From the NCBI GenBank assembly GCA_025677825.1, contig JAIXMO010000104.1, positions 1-35,666 on the forward strand: DNA of 35,666 bases. Reading direction: 5' to 3'. The notes under the pieces were generated by a model. That model did not search any database and was not told the origin of the DNA. It saw only the letters and a program-made list of their open reading frames with translations. Numbering within the stretch: position 1 is the first letter of the stretch; the number at the start of each line of letters is the position of its first letter. The translations under genes and the position numbers were made by a program. Shown here piece after piece: positions 1 through 8,042 of the stretch. The DNA is from Helicostylum pulchrum (Eukaryota > Mucoromycota > Mucoromycetes > Mucorales > Mucoraceae).

Positions 1-2128
1 ATCGATGAACTTCGAGTAAAGTTAACACTTGTTATAAAAAGAAAAAACCTGACTTTCAATTTACCCCTTTTTTTTAATTTTAGCGTGAAACAGCATTGAT
101 GGCACTTTCGAAACATCCAAACGTATTACGTGTATACGGGTCATTTGTGCATGGATCTAAACTCTATATTGTCACACCATTTTTAGGCGGTGGTTCTTGT
201 CTTGATATCATGAAGACTAGATTTCCTGACGGTTTAGATGAATTGAGTATTGCTACTATATTAAAGCAAGCGTTGGAAGGGTTATTGTATTTACATAAAA
301 ATGGGCATATTCATCGTGATGTAAAGGCTGGTAATTTATTAATGGATGATGATGGGTCTGTCTTGCTTGGTGACTTTGGTGTCTCTTCTTCTTTAATGGA
401 AACTGGTGAAAGAGGAATGAGAAAGACATTTGTTGGCACTGTAAGTATATTTGTCTTTATTTCTTTGTACGGTTAAACTAAAAAATTACATTTTAATAGC
501 CTTGTTGGATGGCGCCTGAAGTAATGGAGCAAGCTGAATATGATTATAAGGCAGATATTTGGAGTTTTGGTATTACTTGTATTGAATTAGCTACAGGTCA
601 TGCGCCATTTGCAAAATATCCTCCTCTCAAAGTTTTGATGATGACACTTTCCAATGATCCACCTACTTTAGAGCGTGATGGTATTATCCATAAGTACTCT
701 AAATTATTTAAAGAAATGGTTGACAGCTGTTTATCTAAAGATCCTCACAAAAGGTAAGCGCATTATTATACTACTTCAAATGTATTTACTCACAGTCCTT
801 GTTTTTTAGACCAAGTGCGGAAAAGTTATTGTTACATCCATTCTTTAAACAAGCAAAAAGAAAGGATTATTTAATAAAGACAATTTTGGTTGAATTACCT
901 CCTTTGGAACAACGCCCTCGCAAAATGATGCCTTACAAGCAAGTAACCATCACAAAGACGGATGAATGGAATTTTGATGAAGAAGAAGAAGATATACACT
1001 TATTGGATACGAACCATGATCAATTATTACAACAACAGCAACAACAACAGCAGCAGCAAGAGAACTCTAAAAAGGCGCCTGTATCTAAAAGACATATATC
1101 ATTTGGAGACGTAGTTGTACGTAATAATGGTATGATTCACCCCGCTGAAACTTCACCCTCACCACCACCACCACCACCACCATCAGCACCTATTGTAGGC
1201 ACGCCACCTAGAAAATCTAGATTTGTAATTGAAGAAGCAAATAGTAATCTAGATAGTATCCATTCATCCTCTGTCCGTAGTTCTAGCCCCATGCTGGAAG
1301 ACGAACACGCACTCTCTGATGGAGAAGTAATGAAGGGAAGATTTTATGTTAACCAACAACAGCAACAAACGAAGCCTGTTACATTTAATGATACACCTAC
1401 TATTCACCAAAATGGCGATGAATACGATCACTTACACAAGATACCAAGTCAAGATGTATTAAATGTAGACCGTAAATCTCGATTTGAAGTATCTTCTTCT
1501 TCTTCACCCATGCTTTACCAACCTATACCTCTATCAAGAGACAGCTCTTCTTATTCCTCTTCTTCCAACGGTCGTAGCAATACAACCGCAGTGACAGAAA
1601 AAAGATACCCCATGGACAATAGTACCTTGACTACCGAAAATATCGCTTTATTAACTGAATCGTCTAGAAAGATTGGCCGGTTTGAATTAACGGGTGGGTC
1701 TGCGTGCTCTTCGGCGGATGTGACTCCGCGTGGTAGTATATCTTCGGGTCATATTGAGCATATCAATACGCCTGTACATCATCAATCTCAATTATCTATA
1801 GACTCGAACCAATTTAACCCGCAGTACCAAATTGAAGAACTCATTCGATTTAATGAATCTCAGCGTGTTATATTACAAGAATTAAGTCTTTCTTTTAAAA
1901 AGCCTACTACTGAAGACACTCCTTATTTAGATCAAAGGTAAAAACTTATATATATATATATATACGTGTGCATATGTATACATACTAAACGCTAATTCTA
2001 GTGATATTACGTCTACTGTGGAACACTTGCATAAACTAATTCAACAAACACTTGGTGAAAATACAGATTTACAAAAGGAGAATGAATCACTTCGAAAAGA
2101 ATTAAAAGAATTGAAATCAAACCAATAA
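1..2128 (+). CDS. OSR1/SPAK-like (GCK-VI, Ste20 family) Ser/Thr kinase, 5'-partial
   Basis: The model joins 1-15, 84-440, 500-753, 810-1937 and 2002-2128 (626 aa visible); the start lies left of the window. Introns are 16-83, 441-499, 754-809 and 1938-2001, all GT/AG and in phase. Seen: the alpha-C region ending in [11 protein letters not shown], the catalytic loop [16 protein letters not shown], the activation segment [17 protein letters not shown], and [26 protein letters not shown] and the [11 protein letters not shown] segment are very close to animal OSR1/SPAK (oxidative stress and ion-transport kinases acting below WNK), which fixes the subfamily. The C-terminal half is low-complexity, with a poly-Q tract near 1030-1060 and a poly-P tract near 1158-1185. 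It carries four RFx[V/I/L] motifs and ends in a short coiled coil. I see no CCT/PF2 domain, which animal OSR1 has at this end. It converges on a PAK gene 116 bp away. Kinase identity is firm; substrates are unknown. Confidence 0.9.
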
Positions 2129-2244
2129 TAATAAAAAAAAATATTACAAATGTATAAAAAAAAAAAAAGGTTGTTTGTGTGTATATGTGATTGTGTTTGT
2201 GTTTGTGTGTGTGTATTACAATAGTTTTTTTTTTTTTTTTTTTT
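2129..2244. repeat. Convergent intergenic spacer with TG-rich and poly-T tracts
   Basis: This is the 116-bp gap between the stop codons of the two convergent kinase genes. It holds an A-run, an imperfect TG/TTTG repeat (about 2170-2215) and a T-run (about 2225-2246). On both strands it is AT-rich and suited to 3'-end formation, so it probably contains both polyadenylation regions. Nothing else is visible. Confidence 0.6.
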
Positions 2245-3115
2245 TTAATTTTCGGATTTTGCACTTTCTCTTGCAGCACGGATTAAAGGGGTAAGCGATC
2301 TTAACGGATCAGCAAGTTGTAAAAAGGGATGCAGTAACATTTCTTCGGCGGAAGGTCTTACTTCAGGGTCTACTTGTAAGCACTTTGCTAAAAAGTCTCT
2401 AAATACTTGAGAGAGTGATTCAGGGCTTTGTAACGTAGGCGTGCCGTTTGTAGCAATCAAGTAAAGCGCACGTAACGGATTTTCATTAAGGTAAGGCGGT
2501 TCTCCTTCAATCATTTCAATCGCCATAATACCGAGTGACCAAATATCTACCTTGGAACCGTACTCTTTACGAGTAACTACTTCAGGTGCCATCCAGTAAG
2601 GTGTACCTACCATTGTTGTACGCTTTGATTGGCCTTCATTTAACTGAGCACAGAAACCAAAATCAGCTTTTTTGGGTAATAGTTAGTAAATTGGACATAA
2701 TAAGTATAATTATTATATCGTACTTAGTTTAATATCGCCTTGTAAACTCAACAAGATGTTATCACTTTTGATATCACGATGAATCACATCATTTGTATGT
2801 AAATGATGTAAACCTTGCAACACTTGCTTACACACAGCAGCAATCTGCCCTTCCATCATCATATTACAAGTAACGACATCAGTTAAACTTCCACCTTCCA
2901 TATACTCCATGACTACCCATAAATCGCCTTTCCAAAGGTACGAATCTAAATAATTGACGATATTTGCATTCTGAGACTTTTTCATCACTAAAATTTCATT
3001 GATGATAAGTTCCTTCTTGGGCTGTTGTTCTAAATTCATTTGTTTAATAGCAACTGGAATCATTTTATTTTCTCCCGTTTTGCGATGAGCTATAAATACT
3101 CCACCAGAAGCACTA

Positions 3116-3182
<67 letters not shown>

Positions 3183-4277
3183 ACAAAAAGGAGGATGATA
3201 TCAATATATGTATAAATATATATAAAACATGTTAAAACATACCCTTGTCCTATTTTAACCATGTCCTTATAGATATCGTTAGGGTCGGTATTGTAACAAA
3301 TGTCCTGTAACTGTTTAATTATATCAAATTCTCCTTGCTTTGGTTCTTTGGCTTTTCGTTTAATAACAGGTGGGTAATTTGTTTCTTCTATTTGGTCTAT
3401 ATCTGTAGATTCTGTTCTTTTAGGTGTATCAGCTATATATATTTATTAGTATTGTACATCATTTACCACTGTAAAAGTTTTTTTTTTTTTTTTTTTTTTA
3501 CCTATTAAAGAGGATCTATTTGAAACCTACAACAACAACAACAACAACAACAAAAAAAGTTAAATAAACAGGCCACACACAACTTTTTAACAAAACTTAC
3601 GACAGAAGCCCTTTTTCCATTATAATCAGGAAACTTTAATTTAGATAGTCTACGTAACGAATTAGTTATTGCGTTTCCCTTTTGTTGTTGCTGCTGTTGC
3701 TGCTGCGGTGGTGCTGATGAAGCAGTTGTTGAATCATGAATAGATTCAGTTATGGATCTAGTTGTTGATGTTTTTGGTATTTTATGCCAAACAGCTTCAT
3801 CCAGCTCTCTTGCTTCTTGATAGAATTCAATTGCATTAATGACAGCCTACAACGGATTTTTTTTAAGGAGTTTTGAATAAACCAGTTTTTTTGTATTTTA
3901 CTCCTTTATTATGATTTACCTGCGGATTTTGCTCCTGTTCAGTCTGAGTGATTCCACTTGACTTTAATAGTGTATGCCACTCTCTTGGCAGACCTGTGAA
4001 TTCGCCTGTATTTGCATCAAAACCAACATGCGTGACATGTCTCGTATTATAAGGAGAGGAAATGTCCATTGGCCCAGAAATCACCATCATATCCATTGGA
4101 TTATTATTACTCGACATCATGTCTTTTATATATGTATATATTAGAATTACAGGCAGAGAGATGATTTTTTTTTATTATTATTTTACCGACGAATTTATCA
4201 AGTACACCTTTAAATTTACTATCACGGTGAGTGTTTCTTTCATCATTATTATTGTGTTGTCTAGAATCGATACTCAT
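2245..4277 (-). CDS. p21-activated kinase (PAK/Ste20-type), CRIB plus kinase
   Basis: Seven exons on the minus strand: 4277-4187, 4122-3920, 3846-3601, 3526-3502, 3432-3243, 3112-2724 and 2666-2245 (521 aa, sum divisible by three). The N-terminus has a KFKGVLDKF motif. A CRIB/PBD at about residues 51-79 ([15 protein letters not shown], then [10 protein letters not shown]) binds GTP-loaded Cdc42/Rac. A poly-Q linker follows. The kinase domain starts near residue 245, with glycine loop IGQGASGGV, VAIKQ, catalytic [16 protein letters not shown] and [11 protein letters not shown]. There is no PH domain, so it is of Ste20/Pak1/Shk1 type rather than Cla4 type, although it is shorter than yeast Ste20. 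Expected role: polarity, hyphal growth and MAPK signalling below Cdc42. Exon 4 is only 25 nt. Intron 5 contains a long (CT)n run and the preceding introns have T-rich or TTG-rich acceptors. Confidence 0.93.
3117..3178. repeat. (GA)n/(CT)n microsatellite inside a PAK intron
   Basis: About 60 bp of nearly perfect GA dinucleotides, interrupted once near 3146. It lies in intron 5 of the PAK gene, which runs 3242 to 3113 on the minus strand. Read in the sense direction it is a CT run ending 5-6 nt from the acceptor AG, so it forms the entire polypyrimidine tract. Confidence 0.95.
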
Positions 4278-4772
4278 AGGTGTCGTATTGTATATTTTTG
4301 TTACGTGAGGTTTAAGAGAAAGTGTACGTGAAAGTGATGTTTGTGACTTTATGCGATGATCTATTGTATTTAATTTTTTTGTTGGGAGGAAGGGTTTGAT
4401 ATATATTTTTTGGGGTATGTTAATACTATCTTTTACTATATATATAAATATCTCTCTTTTTGCCTTTTTGCATCTACCCGAACTAAAAGAAAAAAGGGAA
4501 AAGAGAGAGAAAAAGATACTTTATATAAATACATGTATTTTATTATATACTCCCCAAATAATAATAATAAACAAACAATAAATAATTGTTAGGGGGGAAT
4601 CCACTTACTACTGAATTTTACTTCAGGAGACTTTAAGTACACCCCCCCCCAGTTTCTTATTATGCCGACGCAGTACGCCTTTATCGGTGAAACCTTTTTT
4701 TTTATCACGTATATATATAAAAAGATATCAGTAAATTTGTTTCTTTTTTCTTTTTTATATACAAGAAAAAAA
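4278..4772. promoter_or_regulatory. Divergent promoter region between PAK and the universal stress protein gene
   Basis: A 495-bp gene-free stretch between two divergent starts. It holds AT-rich sequence, purine-rich runs near 4489-4516, a run of nine C at 4642-4650, and a TATA-like element close to the stress-protein start. The short ORFs inside it are low-complexity and were not accepted. Confidence 0.6.
4712..4724 (+). promoter_or_regulatory. TATA-like element upstream of the universal stress protein gene
   Basis: The string TATATATAAAAAG lies about 50 bp before the chosen ATG at 4773, followed by a T/C-rich stretch. The position suits a TATA box with a short 5' leader. It also argues that the ATG at 4662, which lies upstream of this element, is not the real start. 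Confidence 0.45.
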
Positions 4773-5422
4773 ATGGCGTCTGCAAGTAGAAAAATTATTA
4801 TCGCGTATGATCAATCAATCGTGGGTTTACAAGTGCTGGAATGGGTGAATAGTCACTCTATTTTATTGCCTGGTGATGATGTGACAGTGGTACTAGCCAT
4901 CAATGAGGACTTTGGTAAAATTGACGGTCCTGGTGGCTTGCAAGTGCAAGGAGGATTAGGTGGTTTAAATTCTACTCTTGAATACAGAGAGACAGTTCGC
5001 CTTTTGGAAAAGCAAGGTCAAGAGAGGTTAGATGAAGCTGTTTACGCAATTAAGCAGTTGGGTATAGTAAGTATATTATTCTATTTTTGAAAAAAAGAGT
5101 TTCGTAATAAACACAAGGGTTTCACTGCCTAAAATCCTGTTATTCCTTTACAGAAAAATGTAAAGAGTGAAATTTTGAGAGGTCATGCTCAAGTAGTGAT
5201 TACTAAATATGCTAAAGAACAACAAGCTGATATTGTCATTTGTGGTAATAGAGGTTACGGTTACATTAAGAGGTAATATAATTTACAAAGTGTTTACACA
5301 TATATGCTAACTAGCTTACTATTTGCATATGTAATAGAAAATTAATCGGATCTACTTCTGAATATCTTACACACCACCTCGATTGTACAGTTATGATAGT
5401 TCGCGTCCATCGAGATAAATAA
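4773..5422 (+). CDS. Universal stress protein (UspA family)
   Basis: Three exons: 4773-5066, 5154-5272 and 5338-5422 (165 aa). The protein opens with a first beta strand RKIIIAYDQS, which carries the Asp that contacts adenine in ATP-binding USPs. It ends with GNRGYGYIKRKLIGSTSEYL followed by a last strand CTVMIVRV. The nucleotide motif G-2x-G-9x-G-S/T is complete across the exon 2/3 junction, so this is predicted to be an ATP-binding USP. Domain order and length fit a single-domain USP. The start at 4773 is preferred because upstream in-frame codons give a hydrophobic low-complexity extension. The biological role is not defined by sequence. It is divergent from the PAK gene. Confidence 0.88.
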
Positions 5423-5540
5423 AAAGTGTGTATATATATAATACGTTTTTAATAATAAATACACATATAAAAAAAATACACCTGATGTTTTTGTTTGTTA
5501 GAAGCCTTGTGATTCATTCCAATTTCGTCATAATATAGTG

Positions 5541-5548
5541 TATATAAA
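5541..5548 (+). promoter_or_regulatory. TATA-like element ahead of the 76-residue ORF
   Basis: TATATAAA at 51-58 bp before the ATG at 5599, followed by a pyrimidine-rich stretch with C-runs (about 5556-5598). The arrangement resembles the promoter in front of the preceding stress-protein gene. It is the main argument that the small ORF is transcribed on its own. Confidence 0.35.
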
Positions 5549-5598
5549 CCCACCTGTTTTTTATATATTTTCCCCCCTCCTCCTTCCAACTTATTTCT

Positions 5599-5829
5599 AT
5601 GCCTCAACTTATTATACTCGATGTTAGTCCAACACATCAAAATCAATCTTCATTGCTATTAAAAAACAAGCCAAAAACTAGTACTGTTCGGTTCTCTAAA
5701 GTGCTTGTAGTGAATAACCTACGAACAGTCTACTTGATGCAACATAATCAGTCTCCCGGTACAACACGAGATAGTGTGAATCGAAGGTTTCGACTGTTGG
5801 AAAAACCTGCTCAACAACTACAAACATAA
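5599..5829 (+). CDS. Possible small protein of 76 residues, unrecognised
   Basis: An uninterrupted ATG-to-stop ORF with mixed, non-repetitive composition, unlike the AT-rich shadow ORFs nearby. It has a hydrophobic start (PQLIILDV), a central basic segment TVRFSKVLVVNNLRTVYL and a basic C-terminus (NRRFRLLEK). There is no signal peptide, membrane segment or motif I can name. It sits 177 bp after the stress-protein stop, with a TATA-like box upstream and AT-rich sequence after the stop. It could be a true small gene, the end of a decayed gene, or chance. I assign no function. Confidence 0.4.
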   Translation: MPQLIILDVSPTHQNQSSLLLKNKPKTSTVRFSKVLVVNNLRTVYLMQHNQSPGTTRDSVNRRFRLLEKPAQQLQT

Positions 5830-7355
5830 TTTATACGTAATAATAATAATAATAAAATTAACTTGTATAATAAAAAAAGAGAGAAAAAAAAAGGGGGCGT
5901 TTCCCACTTGTTCTTCTTTATAATAATATCAGCTGTTTTTATATTGTATGCAAACCCGATGGTTGCACAGAAAAAGGTTTCTTGTATCACTTTTTTTTCA
6001 CTGTCATCAAAACCCGTAATTGGCGAATTACTAAAAAAGTCAATAAACAACAATTTGACGATCTCCCACTCTTTTTTTGTTGATTGTATAGCTTTTTGCT
6101 AATTAAAACTAGGACTTGATTATTTTAGTGCAAAAAAAGGATTATTATAAAAAGTAATACAGGGTGTTTTTTTTATTCTTAGATTCAAGGAGAGCAAAAA
6201 GTTCCCCCCCTTCAAATTCCAACAAGATCTGGGTACCTCAAACTAAAACACCACACCCCAACAGAAGAAAAACACGTGACCGCTACTAGAGGTTCAATTT
6301 GCTTCTTGGCAGTGATTAGAGAATACACAAACACACAGACACTTGTTATATTGTAACAATAAGAACTCGGCAGTCTAGTATCGAATTCAAATAGTTTTTT
6401 ACTCTGCAAAAAAAGTACTGTATTAACGTTGTAAGGAGAGTGCATATTGCTGTCGAAAATCGTAAAAACGCCGTTAAGTTTTCCTGTTGTTTAAATTCCC
6501 TTTCGTTCGTAACAGAATTCCGCCTTCATCCTCCGAGTGTGGCGAAACCCAATCACTATACCCTTTCAGAAAGTCTATTAACTGGGAATTAAAAGCGGAC
6601 TATAGAGAGACCTGCAATATCTTTTTAGACTGGATGAATCAAACTTCTTGAGTAAAAAAGTTACTGTACGGGTTAAATGACTCTTTTATGGAAGCTGTGT
6701 GACATTACCCCCAAGTAAAATACGATGCGTTTTTTTTGGTGTTACTCCCTTTGTAAAGCTCCCCTTTTTTTTTCGTTCAGTTACCCAGTGCGAGAAAAAA
6801 AAAAAAAAAAAAAGACCCGCGATCGGGGAGAAAAAAGCGACCGTCTTCTTATAATAATATTTATATGGCCCGGGTGTCAAATGGAAAAGAAGCCGATACG
6901 TATGGTCTCACCATCGAATGTTTGGGGGAGGCGTGTGCACCAAGAAAAAAAAAAAAAAAAGATTTGGTTTTAAACGTCGATCTTTTAAGAACAATACGTA
7001 AACAATACAAACAGAATGAGAAGCTCTCCTTTAAAGTAAACCTCTTTTGTATTTTTTTTTTGATTCTAGGCGTTATGAAGGGGGACCTACGAAAAAAAAA
7101 AGAGACGGTTATCAAATACGAAAAAACTATTTTACCTGCTTTACTGGGTACACACGTACGATCGGGGGCACAAAAACAACTTGCTTTTAAAAACTAAAAT
7201 ATATTTTTCTTTTTTCTAGTTTTCTTTCTCTTCTTTTTCTCTTATTTTATATTTTATATACATCTTTTTAAGTGTTTTTTTTTGTTATTTATCAGCTGGC
7301 TCTGTCAAATTCAAAAGAAAAAAAAGAAAAAGAAAAATAAAGCTCTTTGTTAACC
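5830..7355. other. Gene-poor intergenic region, 1.5 kb
   Basis: No ORF here has convincing protein-like content. The stretch at about 6200-6900 is less AT-rich than other spacers and contains scattered C-, G- and A-runs. A 110-codon ORF (6865-7197) encodes poly-Lys from A-runs and looks accidental, though a decayed element cannot be excluded. The last 160 bp before 7356 are T- and A-rich and probably hold the promoter of the next gene. No tRNA or 5S rRNA pattern was found. Confidence 0.5.
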
Positions 7356-7865
7356 ATGAATAAACAATTTAACAATATGAATATACAAGGTAAAACAAAG
7401 AGAAAATAATATTTTTTACTGTGTGAAATATTTTAGACTAAAAAAAAAAAAAATCTTTTTTTTTATTTGTCTGTAGAAGCTAATAAAAGTGCTAATCAAC
7501 TTGAACTTGATAATGCTTACTTGTTACAACAAAATTTACACTTGGCTAAAGAGTTATCGTTTACAAGATATACTATTAACGCCTTAAAGAACATGACTAC
7601 CCAAAAAGATAACGCATTGAATGAAACCAGGCAGGAACTGGAAAGAGCATTACAGCACATTCAGTTATTAACGTGCACCCTAAGACAACAACAACGCTAT
7701 AGCCTATCTGGAATAGGCCCTCAGTTGATGCAGGATGACCTGTCCGATGATCAAGAACTATCTGAAGAAGACGAACTCTACGAAGAAACAAGACCTAATC
7801 TGGATATCATGTCAAAGTTACCTCTTCGTCATCCTTCCAATCAGATATTTATTAAAGAGTATTAA
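7356..7865 (+). CDS. Small coiled-coil protein, unrecognised
   Basis: Two exons: 7356-7389, which is only 34 nt, and 7477-7865 (140 aa, in phase). The start MNKQFNNMNIQ is joined to EANKSANQLELDNAYLL. Residues about 15-85 form a heptad-like coiled coil (QLELDNAYLLQQNLHLAKEL and onward through QELERALQHIQLL). An acidic patch follows (DDLSDDQELSEEDELYEE), then a short basic tail. Only the size and the N-terminal coiled coil are reminiscent of short mitotic scaffold proteins; I do not recognise a family. It lies just upstream of the CLIP-170 gene on the same strand, 177 bp away. Confidence 0.7.
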
Positions 7866-7931
7866 TAAAAAGAATTGATTTCTTTATTATCCCCTTTGTA
7901 TTTTCTGTGTCTGTGTCTATTGTGTGTTTGT

Positions 7932-7961
7932 GGGGGGGGGGGGGGGAATGAAAAAAAAAAA
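7932..7961. repeat. G15 run followed by an A-run in a short intergenic spacer
   Basis: Fifteen consecutive G (7932-7946), then AATG and a run of A. It lies between the coiled-coil gene stop and the CLIP-170 start. On the plus strand it could form a G-quadruplex, and it is a typical place for assembly or sequencing length error. Confidence 0.85.
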
Positions 7962-8042
7962 ACGCTGACTGTTAAAATAAAATAAATAAAAAAAAATATT
8001 TCTTTCTTTTTTCTTCTTCTCTCTCTTTCATTTGTAAGAAAA

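Noticed and set aside
4396..4592. Overlapping ORFs of about 60 codons upstream of the stress-protein gene
   Set aside because: They are made of AT-rich low-complexity DNA, overlap in two frames and lie in a divergent promoter region.
4662..4772. Upstream in-frame start for the universal stress protein
   Set aside because: It would add 37 residues coded by the TATA-like and T-rich leader; the family starts at the RKIIIAYDQS strand just after 4773.
6283..6300. A GGTTCAATT string resembling a tRNA B box
   Set aside because: No matching A box, acceptor stem or anticodon arm can be drawn around it.
6170..7090. C-rich string near 6205 and G-rich string near 7080 as terminal inverted repeats of a transposon
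   Set aside because: The match is limited to a G/C run with a few flanking bases, there is no target duplication, and no transposase lies between them.
6865..7197. ORF of 110 codons on the plus strand
   Set aside because: Two A-runs code poly-Lys, no family is recognisable and overlapping ORFs in other frames are of similar length. It is kept only as a possible relic in the hunt list.
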